Below, piece after piece: positions 27,417 through 36,060 of a DNA stretch of 64,000 bases; within the stretch, counting starts at the first letter, position 1; the number at the start of each line of letters is the position of its first letter. The stretch spans positions 137,806-201,805 of the forward strand of contig KB911091.1 in the NCBI GenBank assembly GCA_000383355.1, read 5' to 3'. The stretch comes from Flavobacterium sp. SCGC AAA160-P02. Its GTDB lineage: Bacteria > Bacteroidota > Bacteroidia > Flavobacteriales > Flavobacteriaceae. The position numbers and the translations under genes were made by a program. The notes under the pieces are model-generated. The model did not search any database. It had not been told where the DNA came from and saw only the letters and a list, made by a program, of their open reading frames with translations.

Positions 27417-30314
27417 TTAAACGAGTGCTTCGCGTAAAACGGTAATAGGGTGCTTAGCAATTCGTTTAGTTCCATCATAAATCTGATGACGGCAACTTGT
27501 TCCAGCAGCTACAATTTCTATTTCTTTTGAGGTATTTCTTATCTTAGGAAATAGCGTGTCTTCACCTACCTGCATACTTACTTTGTAGTGTTCTTTTTCA
27601 TAACCAAAAGAACCTGCCATTCCACAGCAGCCAGTATTCATAATAGTAGGTTTGTAGTTTTTAGGAATATTTAAAATTGAAAAAGTAGCATGGGTGCTAG
27701 ACAAGGCTTTTTGATGGCAATGCCCATGTATTTTAATAAGCTTTTTTTCGGTAGAAAATTGATTGGTTCTAATAGTTCCACTTTCGAATTCTTTTAGTAT
27801 AAATTCTTCTATTGTAAAGGTGTTTTTAGAAATAACAGTAGCTGAGTTCACATCATCAGCCAGTCGAATATACTCATCTCTAAAAGTTAAAATAGCAGAG
27901 GGTTCTATGCCAACAAGAGGTGTTTCTTCTGTTATTAATTCTTTAAAAATAGACACATTTTCATTTGCTAAAGCTTTTGCTTCTTTTAAAAACCCTTTAG
28001 AGATAAAACTTCGTCCACTTTCTGGATGGTTTATAAAGGTTGGGTTGTAGCCCAATCTTTTTAGTACGCTAATGGTATCTTTTCCAATCTCTGTATCATA
28101 GAAATTGGTAAATTCATCACAGAAAATATATACAATTTTTTGACTGCTAGAATGGGTTTGTTTTTTATACCAAGCCTTTAAGGTTTTTGGTGTTAATTTT
28201 GGAATGCTGCGTTTTAATGAAATCCCCATAATAGACTTTGTTAAATAAGTATTTAACACTAAGTTGGTAAGACCAGGAACCAAACTTCCAATTTTATTGT
28301 ATTTAACATTATTTGCAAACATTGTATTTCTAAAAGAATAGCCATTTTCTTCTTGATATTGATATAGGAACTCACTCTTTAGTGCAGCAACATCTACATT
28401 ACTTGGGCATTCTGATGCACAGGCCTTACAACTTAGGCAGAGATCAAAAACCTCTTTTAGTTCTTGATGGTTAAATTTATTTGCTTGTTCAGAATTGGTT
28501 AAAAATTCACGTAGCGTATTGGCTCTGGCTCTAGTAGTGTCTTTTTCATCTTTTGTAGCTCTGTAACTTGGGCACATAGCCCCACCTGCAGAAGCAGGTT
28601 TTCTGCAATCTCCAGAACCATTGCATTTTTCTGCTAATTTTAGAATTCCTTGATTGTCTGAAAAATCTTGAATTGTTTTTATTTCAGGCTCATTTCTATC
28701 AATGTCATATCGCAAACTTTTATCCATTGGAAAAGCATCTGTGATTTTTCCTTGGTTAAAAATATTGTTTGGATCAAATGTTTTTTTGATACGCCTCAAT
28801 AATTGATAGTTAGTTTCTCCAATCATTAATGGAATAAATTCTGCCCGTACAATTCCATCTCCATGTTCACCACTAAAAGATCCTCCATATTTTTTAACCA
28901 ATTGCGCAGTTTCAGTAGTTATTTTTCTAAATAAAGAAACATCCTCAGATTTTTTTAAATTTAAAATTGGACGTAAATGTAATTCACCAGCCCCTGCGTG
29001 TGCGTAATACACGGCTTTTTGCTGATACTTGTCCATAATTTTAGTAAACTCTTCTATATAGTTTGGAAGATCGTTTAAATCTACTGCTGTATCTTCTATA
29101 CAAGCTACTGCTTTTTTATCACCTATAATATTTCCTAACAATCCTAGTCCAGCTTTTCGTAAATCAAACATACGTTTGATATCTTCTCCTATTATTTTAG
29201 GGTGGTGATATCCAAAGTTATTATTGTCTAAATCAGCAATTAATTTATCTGCTTTGTTCTGAGCTTCTTCTATAGAGTTCGCAGAAACTTCAAACATTAA
29301 AATAGCCTCAGGATCTCCTTGAATAAAGAAACGATTCTTTGAATGCTCACGATTATTTTTAGTACAATCTAAGATAACTTTGTCCATTAATTCACAAGCA
29401 AATAACTCATGATTCATTGCTAAAACCGTTGCTTTTAAACTTTCCTTGATGCTTTTAAAATGAGACGCAACAATTACACTTTCTTTAGGTTGAACAATAT
29501 CTAATTGCAAAGTAATGGCTGTTGAAAACACCAAGGTGCCTTCACTACCTGATAATAGTTTAGCAATGTTTATAGTAGCCTCTAGACCGCCAAATAAATC
29601 TGAAGCAAGTAATTCGTCTACTGCATATCCAGTATTTCTTCTGTGGATACTAGGTTTTGGAAATTGGCTTTTTATTTCTTGTTGAACTTGTTCTTGTGAA
29701 AGTTCATTGTAAATAGAAGCATAAATTTTTCCCTCTAAAGACTGCTCATGAGTTTTTAATTTAAATTCTTTAGAAGTTAGTTCCTTAAAACAAACCAAGG
29801 ACCCATCACTTAATACTCCATCAATTTGTAAAACTTTATCTCTAGTTACTCCGTATCTAATAGAGGTGCTTCCAGAAGAATTATTACCTACCATCCCTCC
29901 AATCATACATCGATTTGATGTAGAGGTGTTTGGACCAAAAAAGAGTTCGAAAGGTTTTAAAAATAAATTCAATTCATCTCTAACAACTCCGGGTTCTACA
30001 GTAATGGTTTTATTGAGTTCATCAAAAGCGATGATGTTTGTGAAATGTTTAGAGACATCAACAACAATTCCATCCCCAACACACTGCCCTGCTAATGAGG
30101 TTCCTGCTGTTCTAGGAATTAATGTAACTTTATTTTGTGTTGCAAATTCAATTAAAAGCTGAAGATCCTTTTCATCTTTAGGAAAGGCAACAGCTAAGGG
30201 TATTTTTCTGTATACAGATGCATCAGTAGCATATAGAGCTTTGTGTAAATCGTCATAAACAAGAGATCCATTTAATCTGCCTTGAAGTTCTTGCAATTTT
30301 TTATCATTAATCAT
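27417..30314 (-). CDS. YdiJ-like FAD-linked oxidase with Fe-S and CCG domains
   Basis: 965 residues, a three-part fusion. FAD-binding PCMH domain (about 1-270: PRTAGTSLAGQCVGDGIVVD), FAD-oxidase C domain (about 280-530, HAGAGELHLRPI, GEHGDGIVRAEF), then a ferredoxin-type region with CNGSGDC/CPSYRAT and CLSCKACASECPSNVD, and two cysteine-rich (CCG) segments including GHCHQK and NTGCCGMAGSFG. The family oxidises D-2-hydroxyacids (YdiJ: D-2-hydroxyglutarate) and passes electrons to the membrane. Substrate is inferred. The gene begins 3 bp after the bestrophin stop, so they are co-transcribed. Confidence 0.9.
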   Translation of the reverse strand: MINDKKLQELQGRLNGSLVYDDLHKALYATDASVYRKIPLAVAFPKDEKDLQLLIEFATQNKVTLIPRTAGTSLAGQCVGDGIVVDVSKHFTNIIAFDELNKTITVEPGVVRDELNLFLKPFELFFGPNTSTSNRCMIGGMVGNNSSGSTSIRYGVTRDKVLQIDGVLSDGSLVCFKELTSKEFKLKTHEQSLEGKIYASIYNELSQEQVQQEIKSQFPKPSIHRRNTGYAVDELLASDLFGGLEATINIAKLLSGSEGTLVFSTAITLQLDIVQPKESVIVASHFKSIKESLKATVLAMNHELFACELMDKVILDCTKNNREHSKNRFFIQGDPEAILMFEVSANSIEEAQNKADKLIADLDNNNFGYHHPKIIGEDIKRMFDLRKAGLGLLGNIIGDKKAVACIEDTAVDLNDLPNYIEEFTKIMDKYQQKAVYYAHAGAGELHLRPILNLKKSEDVSLFRKITTETAQLVKKYGGSFSGEHGDGIVRAEFIPLMIGETNYQLLRRIKKTFDPNNIFNQGKITDAFPMDKSLRYDIDRNEPEIKTIQDFSDNQGILKLAEKCNGSGDCRKPASAGGAMCPSYRATKDEKDTTRARANTLREFLTNSEQANKFNHQELKEVFDLCLSCKACASECPSNVDVAALKSEFLYQYQEENGYSFRNTMFANNVKYNKIGSLVPGLTNLVLNTYLTKSIMGISLKRSIPKLTPKTLKAWYKKQTHSSSQKIVYIFCDEFTNFYDTEIGKDTISVLKRLGYNPTFINHPESGRSFISKGFLKEAKALANENVSIFKELITEETPLVGIEPSAILTFRDEYIRLADDVNSATVISKNTFTIEEFILKEFESGTIRTNQFSTEKKLIKIHGHCHQKALSSTHATFSILNIPKNYKPTIMNTGCCGMAGSFGYEKEHYKVSMQVGEDTLFPKIRNTSKEIEIVAAGTSCRHQIYDGTKRIAKHPITVLREALV

Positions 30315-30317
30315 ATT

Positions 30318-31379
30318 CTACATTTGAACATTTTGATCTTCCGGAAATTGACCTGGAATATCGTTCTTATTTTCGTCTAGCATTTCACGTAAATCTATTT
30401 CAATACCTCTTGAAATGGTGGAGATAGGAACATCATTTGGACCACCTTCAAAAGGATTTTCTCCAATTCTTGCCATGCGCTCCATAATATGAAATGCCCA
30501 AGAAACACAAGCACAAAAAGGAACAGACAGCCATATAAAATAACTTCCTACTGCACTATGGTCTATACTGATGTATTTAGCAATGTCTGCAAATTCAGAA
30601 ACAATACCAAAAGGGAGTAATACAACAAATAATTTCACAAGATAGTAGGCTAAACTTGCATATTGTCTTGGATAAGGGAAGTTTTTAATTCTTTCAGATT
30701 TTCCTTGATGAATAAATAATTCTCCTAAAACATTTTCTAATTCTAAAAAAGAAAATTCCCAAATAATTCCTTTCTCTTTTAATTTACCAATGTGCTTTGA
30801 TTGTAGATATAGAATTGCGGTTTGCTTGTTGCTTTTACTCAGTACATATTGTTCTTCTTCCGCTGATAAATATAACATTAGATTGTCTTCTAAACTAGAT
30901 ATTTTTTCCGGGATATGTAATAGGTCTGCCCATTTTCTATTACTTCTAGACAAATGAGAGGTTTCCCAAGATTTACGTTGTCTCATAGCATAACGCAATG
31001 CTGTCATCCAGGCAATATGTCTATATATTAATACTTTTTTTTCTTCTTTAATATCTTCTAATTCTAGAGGAGAGCTAGCGTATTGATTATTTACCATTTC
31101 TTGAACTTTCATTCCCCAAGTTCTAGACGTATTTACAATACCACCCCATATCTTTCTAGCTTCCCAGATTCTATCATAGGCAGCATTATTTTGAAAACCA
31201 ACCATAAAAGCTACAGCGGTACCAATTAAAGCTACCGGTGTCCATGGTACATCTAAAAAAGTAAAGTCAAGAATCTCATATAGATATGTTATAAGACTGG
31301 CATAAGTTAAAAAAACAAGAGTTTCTCCAATAGACCAGAGGAACATGTCTTTTACTGAATATCTTTTTTTGGTAAGCAT
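30318..31379 (-). CDS. Bestrophin-family anion channel
   Basis: 353 residues with four helices. The conserved pore and cytosolic blocks GFQNNAAYDRIWEARKIWGGIVNTSR (about 59-84), WMTALRYAMRQRKSWE and the C-terminal GENPFEGGPNDVPIS are typical of the bestrophin/UPF0187 group. Bacterial members are inner-membrane anion (or cation) channels. The gene sits 3 bp ahead of the YdiJ-like dehydrogenase, which may point to a role for organic-acid or counter-ion movement; that is inference. Confidence 0.9.
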   Translation of the reverse strand: MLTKKRYSVKDMFLWSIGETLVFLTYASLITYLYEILDFTFLDVPWTPVALIGTAVAFMVGFQNNAAYDRIWEARKIWGGIVNTSRTWGMKVQEMVNNQYASSPLELEDIKEEKKVLIYRHIAWMTALRYAMRQRKSWETSHLSRSNRKWADLLHIPEKISSLEDNLMLYLSAEEEQYVLSKSNKQTAILYLQSKHIGKLKEKGIIWEFSFLELENVLGELFIHQGKSERIKNFPYPRQYASLAYYLVKLFVVLLPFGIVSEFADIAKYISIDHSAVGSYFIWLSVPFCACVSWAFHIMERMARIGENPFEGGPNDVPISTISRGIEIDLREMLDENKNDIPGQFPEDQNVQM

Positions 31380-31396
31380 GGTAGATTATTAGAAAT

Positions 31397-31404
31397 CAAA
31401 AATA
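31397..31404 (-). promoter_or_regulatory. -7 element TATTTTTG for the bestrophin operon
   Basis: Minus-strand TATTTTTG is an exact TAnnTTTG match 17 nt before the ATG at 31379. Faces the M14 gene; -33 TTG not clear. Confidence 0.4.
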
Positions 31405-31442
31405 AGAGTTTTGTACCAAAGAAATGTAAGATTTGTTTTTAA

Positions 31443-31450
31443 TATCTTTG
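31443..31450 (+). promoter_or_regulatory. -7 element TATCTTTG for the second M14 gene
   Basis: TATCTTTG (31443-31450) fits TAnnTTTG and ends 22 nt before the ATG at 31473. -33 TTG not at the expected distance. Confidence 0.4.
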
Positions 31451-31472
31451 TTAAAATCAAATCTAAATACCG

Positions 31473-33980
31473 ATGAAAAAAATAATTCTAAGCTTTTTGT
31501 TTTTATCACTTTCTTTTTCAATCACTGCACAGAAGGTAGACCTAAACTATTATGTTCCATCTGATGAAAAATACGACAGTCAAATTCCAACACCAAAGGA
31601 GGTTATAGGTCATGAAGTAGGAGAGTGGCATGTAACTCATGACAAACTAGTAGAATATATGAAAGCCTTAGCTAAAGCCTCAGATAGAATTACACTAGAA
31701 GATAGAGGTAAAACATTTGAAGGAAGACCTCTTTTGTTATTAACCATTACTTCACCAAATAATCATCTTCGAATAGATGACATTAGAGAACGACATATAG
31801 ATGGAACTAACAACCCATCTCTTGATGTCTCTGAGGATCCTATTATTGTATATCAAGGTTTTTCAATTCATGGAAACGAACCAAGTGGTTCTAATGCTTC
31901 TTTAGCTGTTGCCTATTATTTAGCTGCTTCAGTTAGTTCTGCTACAGAAAATTTATTAGAAAATACTGTGATTTTATTTGACCCATCTTTTAACCCAGAT
32001 GGTTTACAACGTTTTGCTTATTGGGCAAATACTAATAAAAGTAAAAATATTAATCCAGATCCAAATGATCGTGAGTATTTTGAGGTTTGGCCAAGAGGAC
32101 GAACCAATCATTATTGGTTTGATATGAATAGAGATTGGTTACCAGTACAATTACCAGAATCTAGAGCAAGAATTGCATCATTTCATAAATGGTTACCGAA
32201 TGTCTTAACAGATCATCATGAAATGGGTTCTAATTCTACTTTCTTTTTTCAACCAGGTATTCCTAGTAGAACTCATCCTTTAACACCGCAACTCAATCAA
32301 GATTTAACTAGAGAAATTGGTGCATATCATGCAAAAGCGATGGATAAAATTGGGTCACAATACTACTCTGAAGAAAGTTATGATGATTTTTATTACGGAA
32401 AAGGATCTACATTTCCAGATATTAATGGTGGTATTGGAATTTTGTTTGAACAAGGTAGTTCTAGAGGGCACGCACAAGAGACGTCTAACGGTATTTTAAC
32501 CTTTCCTTTTACTATTAGAAATCAATACACTGCAGCAATGTCTACTTTAGAAGCTGCAAAAAATATGCGTGTAAAAATCTTAAAATATCAACAAGATTTT
32601 TACAAAAAAGCAAGAAATGAATCATCTAAAGCCAAGGCGATTGTTTTTGGTGACCATAAAGACGCCGCAAAAAGTTTTCATCTAGCAGAGGTTTTAAAAA
32701 GACATCAAGTAGCTATTCATGAAGTAAAGTCAGATTTTAGAGCAAATGGAAAACAATTTAAAAAGGGATATAGTTATATAGTTCCTATGAATCAAAAAAA
32801 TCAACGATTGGTAAAAGCAATGTTTGATGTTAGAAAAAGCTTTAAAGACAGTTTGTTTTATGATGTATCTGCATGGACCTTTAATCATTCATTTGGTGTA
32901 GATTACGCAGAAAATGTTTCTTTGAGCAACGCTGGGCCTAAAATTGAAACCTTACGTATCCAAGAGGGAAGTGTAAGCAAAAGTAGTACTGTTGGATATT
33001 TGATGCCTTGGAATGAATACTATACACCTAAAGCTTTAAATGCAATACTACAAAAAGGCTTGCGTGCAAAAGTATCTATGAAAAACTTTAAAAATGGTGG
33101 AGTTTCTTATGATTATGGAGCCATTCATATTCCTGTTCAAAACCAAAAGTTAAACAGTATAGAATTGTACAACTTTTTAAGCGAAGTAGCTAAAGAGAGT
33201 CATTTACAAATACATGGAGTTACCACTGGTTTAAATGATGGGATAGATTTAGGAAGTAATAATTTTAGAAATGTATCATTACCAAAAGTAGCAATGTTGG
33301 TTGGAAATGGAGTAAATAGTAGTGATTCTGGTGAGATTTGGCATTTATTTGATCAACGTTATGATATGCACGTGACCAAGTTAGATCTGATTTATTTCAA
33401 TAGAATAGATATAAGTAAATACACTGTCTTAATTGCACCTAATAGCAGAGGCCTAGATAAAAAAGCTATTGAAAAGTTACAAAAATGGGTTCGTGATGGT
33501 GGAACTTTAATTGGTTACAGAAGTGCTGCCAAATGGTTAAGTGATCATAAATTTATAAACATAGAATTTGAAAGTGCTAAGTTAGATACCGTAAAAGAAG
33601 TTTCTTTTGAAGCAAAATCTTTAAAAAATGGAGCACAAGTTATTGGTGGTGCTATTTTTGAAGCAACGATAGACCGTTCTCACCCTATTAATTTTGGATA
33701 CAAGAATAATAAAATAGCTTTATTTAGAAATACAACTCTTTTTATGAAAGCAGATAAGAAAAGCTATAACAATCCAATACAGTATTCGAATAACCCATTG
33801 TTAAGTGGTTATATTTCAAAAGAAAACGCAAAGGTGATTAAAAACACAGTTCCCTTTAAAGTTCAAAGAATGGGACGCGGAAGAGTACTAGTTTTTACAG
33901 ATAATACGAACTTTAGAGCTTTTTGGTACGGAACCAATAAGTTGTTGATGAATGCTGTATTTTTTGGAGATAAAATGTAA
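31473..33980 (+). CDS. M14 family zinc carboxypeptidase with C-terminal GATase1-like domain
   Basis: 835 residues with a signal peptide (MKKIILSFLFLSLSFSITAQ). Zinc domain: IHGNEPSGSNAS (H-x-x-E), FNPDGLQRFA, FDMNRDWLP and TDHHEMGSNS. The region about 600-720 (VAMLVGNGVNSSDSGEIWHLFDQRY, VLIAPNSRG, WVRDGGTLIGYRSAAKWL) looks like a class I glutamine-amidotransferase-like fold, a known C-terminal partner in this group. Exported peptidase, paralogue of the partial gene at 1-1628. Specificity unknown. Terminator follows. Confidence 0.9.
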   Translation: MKKIILSFLFLSLSFSITAQKVDLNYYVPSDEKYDSQIPTPKEVIGHEVGEWHVTHDKLVEYMKALAKASDRITLEDRGKTFEGRPLLLLTITSPNNHLRIDDIRERHIDGTNNPSLDVSEDPIIVYQGFSIHGNEPSGSNASLAVAYYLAASVSSATENLLENTVILFDPSFNPDGLQRFAYWANTNKSKNINPDPNDREYFEVWPRGRTNHYWFDMNRDWLPVQLPESRARIASFHKWLPNVLTDHHEMGSNSTFFFQPGIPSRTHPLTPQLNQDLTREIGAYHAKAMDKIGSQYYSEESYDDFYYGKGSTFPDINGGIGILFEQGSSRGHAQETSNGILTFPFTIRNQYTAAMSTLEAAKNMRVKILKYQQDFYKKARNESSKAKAIVFGDHKDAAKSFHLAEVLKRHQVAIHEVKSDFRANGKQFKKGYSYIVPMNQKNQRLVKAMFDVRKSFKDSLFYDVSAWTFNHSFGVDYAENVSLSNAGPKIETLRIQEGSVSKSSTVGYLMPWNEYYTPKALNAILQKGLRAKVSMKNFKNGGVSYDYGAIHIPVQNQKLNSIELYNFLSEVAKESHLQIHGVTTGLNDGIDLGSNNFRNVSLPKVAMLVGNGVNSSDSGEIWHLFDQRYDMHVTKLDLIYFNRIDISKYTVLIAPNSRGLDKKAIEKLQKWVRDGGTLIGYRSAAKWLSDHKFINIEFESAKLDTVKEVSFEAKSLKNGAQVIGGAIFEATIDRSHPINFGYKNNKIALFRNTTLFMKADKKSYNNPIQYSNNPLLSGYISKENAKVIKNTVPFKVQRMGRGRVLVFTDNTNFRAFWYGTNKLLMNAVFFGDKM

Positions 33981-34000
33981 TAATTAAAAACAAAAGATAT

Positions 34001-34041
34001 AAAAAGTTGTGAGTTTTAATTTCTAATTCTCACGACTTTTT
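34001..34041 (+). terminator. Terminator of the M14 gene
   Basis: AAAAAGTTGTGAG (34001-34013) pairs with CTCACGACTTTTT (34029-34041), 13 bp with one wobble, loop 15 nt, ending in a T-run, about 20 nt after the stop. Confidence 0.85.
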
Positions 34042-34114
34042 TTTCTTATTCTAAAATATTGTAACAAAAAGTAAAGATATACGTCATATAAAGGATACTA
34101 ATTATACTATACTT

Positions 34115-34276
34115 ATGAGTTTTTTACGTGTTTTATTCGCAATTCTTTTCCCACCTCTGTCAGTCATAGACAAAGGATGTGGTTCATTCTTCATCATTTT
34201 TTTGTTAACACTTTGTGGATGGATACCAGGAGTTATAGGAGCGTTGGTTATTTTAAATAACCCTAAAAATAAATAA
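34115..34276 (+). CDS. YqaE/Pmp3-family small membrane protein
   Basis: 53 residues. MSFLRVLFAILFPPLSVIDKGC... contains the family signature (ILFPPLSV followed by a second helix, LLTLCGWIPGVIGALVIL) with two membrane helices. YqaE/Pmp3 proteins are stress-induced proteolipids in bacteria, fungi and plants linked to membrane potential and ion homeostasis. The gene is too short to be found by a simple length cut. It ends 5 bp before the convergent csaA stop. No clear promoter motif seen. Confidence 0.85.
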   Translation: MSFLRVLFAILFPPLSVIDKGCGSFFIIFLLTLCGWIPGVIGALVILNNPKNK

Positions 34277-34281
34277 GATTT

Positions 34282-34620
34282 TTATCGAATCTGTTCTCCG
34301 TTTTTAATTGAATTGGAAGCTTGTAAAAGAACAACATTACCATGGTTGTTGTATACACCTAAGATTAAACATTCACTCATGAAATTTGCAATCTGCCTAG
34401 GTTTAAAATTAACAACAGCACTTACTTGTTTATGTAATAATTCTTCTTTGGTGTATAGGTCTGTAATTTGTGCACTCGATTTTTTAATGCCAATAGCACC
34501 AAAGTCAATAACTAATTGATAAGCAGGTTTACGTGCTTTTGGGAACTCATGTACTTCAATAATAGTTCCTATTCTAAGATCAACTTTTAGAAAGTCTTCA
34601 AATGATGTTTCTTCTGACAC
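34282..34620 (-). CDS. csaA: CsaA-type tRNA-binding domain protein
   Basis: 112 residues, a stand-alone OB-fold tRNA-binding domain: FLKVDLRIGTIIEVHEFPKARKPAY (about 10-34), SSAQIT, AVVNFKPRQIANFMSECLILG and the closing residues. CsaA homodimers bind tRNA or act as export-related chaperones in Bacillus. Cytosolic. The ATG abuts the stop of the Mpo1-like gene (34621), so the two are translated from one transcript. Confidence 0.9.
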   Translation of the reverse strand: MSEETSFEDFLKVDLRIGTIIEVHEFPKARKPAYQLVIDFGAIGIKKSSAQITDLYTKEELLHKQVSAVVNFKPRQIANFMSECLILGVYNNHGNVVLLQASNSIKNGEQIR

Positions 34621-35088
34621 TTATTTATTTTTTAAAGAGATTTTTTTTACTACCCAAAGAGGCCCAATTAACAAAAATTGTAAGTCTTTTGCAAACGACG
34701 GTTTTTTGCCTTCAATATGGTGGCCATAAAATTGCCCAATCCAAGCTACAACAAATATGATTAATGATCCATATAATAAGTTTACAACAGAACCCAACCA
34801 AAAGTTTCCAATAATTGCCAAGCAAATAAAGAACAACATTTGAACAAAATACCAAAAGCCAAGGCGTACATAAAATAATAAAATAAAAATTGAAACAACT
34901 GCAGCCCAATTTTCTAATAACGGGTTATACAACCCAAAGGTGTTCTCTAGAAATGAAGTTGGAATACTCATTAAAAGACCTATAACGCTAAAAAAAATAG
35001 CAGGAACACATAGGTAATGAATAAATTGATTTGTTGAATTCTGATGACTTATAGCGTATTCATCAAACCATTGTTGTGCAGTTTTCAT
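34621..35088 (-). CDS. Mpo1-like (DUF962) membrane protein
   Basis: 155 residues. WFDEYAISHQNSTNQFIHYLCVPAIFF (7-33) with the conserved His residues and the later GHHIEGKKPSF (about 125-135) are DUF962 hallmarks; four helices lie between. Yeast Mpo1 is an Fe2+-dependent dioxygenase that shortens 2-hydroxy fatty acids by alpha-oxidation; the histidines that could hold the iron are present. That activity is inferred by family. Upstream of csaA with no gap. Confidence 0.83.
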   Translation of the reverse strand: MKTAQQWFDEYAISHQNSTNQFIHYLCVPAIFFSVIGLLMSIPTSFLENTFGLYNPLLENWAAVVSIFILLFYVRLGFWYFVQMLFFICLAIIGNFWLGSVVNLLYGSLIIFVVAWIGQFYGHHIEGKKPSFAKDLQFLLIGPLWVVKKISLKNK

Positions 35089-35175
35089 CGTGTAAATTAT
35101 ATGAAATAAATATAGTGATTTTTTTTAGCTATTTTCACTTTGCAAAATTTGATCTATCTAGATTCAGTGGAGTAT

Positions 35176-35859
35176 TTATTTTTCAATACCCTTTTTCAGT
35201 TTTTTTAAATTTTTCACCGAATTTCTATTTTCTGGATTAATAGCAATTGATTTCTCATAATACTCAATAGCTTTAAGGGTGTCATTTTCTTTTTTAAAAG
35301 CATCACCCATACTATCGTAAACATTTGACTTTTCTGGATATAAAGCAATATTTATTTTAAAGATTGCTTTAGCTTTCTCAAATTCATTAGCTTTCAGGTA
35401 TTTATATCCTGTTCTATTTAAACCCCATTCTTGAATTGTTGGATCTAAAGAATCTTTTTTCTGTAAAGCTTTATATGCATTTAGTGACTTGGTATATTCT
35501 TTATTTTTAAAATACTCTAAGGCTGTTTTTTCTCCTGCTGTTAGTTTTGTGAAATAAAATTTTTCTCCCTCGTGCTCTCTTTTTTCTGCTAGTTCTATGT
35601 GTGCTTCTGGAGTTGAAATAAAAATTAATTTCTCATTCATTTCTTTTAAATAAAATGAGCTATCATTAGCCTTTACTGGAGTCATGTTTTTATCTCTCCA
35701 GTTTATTTTTAAAACATCTTCAAAAAAGTATACTTCTAGAGTTTCATTAGAATTGAATAGATACCTTCCTTCAACAGTTTTTATAAATTCAGACGTGTTT
35801 TTAGAATTACTACATGATATTAAAATACAGATACATATCAGATAAAAAATTGATTTCAT
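35176..35859 (-). CDS. Lipoprotein with C-terminal TPR repeats, unknown function
   Basis: 227 residues. Lipoprotein signal ending ILISC (Cys16). The middle (about 30-95) is a small beta-rich domain; from about 105 there are TPR-like helices, clearest at EWGLNRTGYKYLKANEFEKAKAIFKINIALYP and SNVYDSMGDAFKKENDTLKAIEYYEKSIAINP. This end often sits on beta-lactamase or peptidase partners in Bacteroidota, but no catalytic domain is present here. Surface or periplasm, adaptor role presumed. Alone. Confidence 0.75.
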   Translation of the reverse strand: MKSIFYLICICILISCSNSKNTSEFIKTVEGRYLFNSNETLEVYFFEDVLKINWRDKNMTPVKANDSSFYLKEMNEKLIFISTPEAHIELAEKREHEGEKFYFTKLTAGEKTALEYFKNKEYTKSLNAYKALQKKDSLDPTIQEWGLNRTGYKYLKANEFEKAKAIFKINIALYPEKSNVYDSMGDAFKKENDTLKAIEYYEKSIAINPENRNSVKNLKKLKKGIEK

Positions 35860-36060
35860 GTACGCTTTTTTTATGTTTTAAATTAAGTTTTTGTTGTGAG
35901 AATTTTTTTTAACTATAATAAAAAGATTTTAGTTTTTTTTCCACAAAACTTTATTCAAAACAGATGATATTTTAAAATATATATCAAAACCTATTTTCAT
36001 AGTGGTCTAAAGTAGTAAACATCAGTTAGACTCTGTCTAATTAAGAAATATATCAACTGA

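Noticed and set aside
36021..36060. Small hairpin TTAGAC-TCT-GTCTAA downstream of the PQQ-type dehydrogenase
   Set aside because: Short stem, no T-tract; not called as a terminator.
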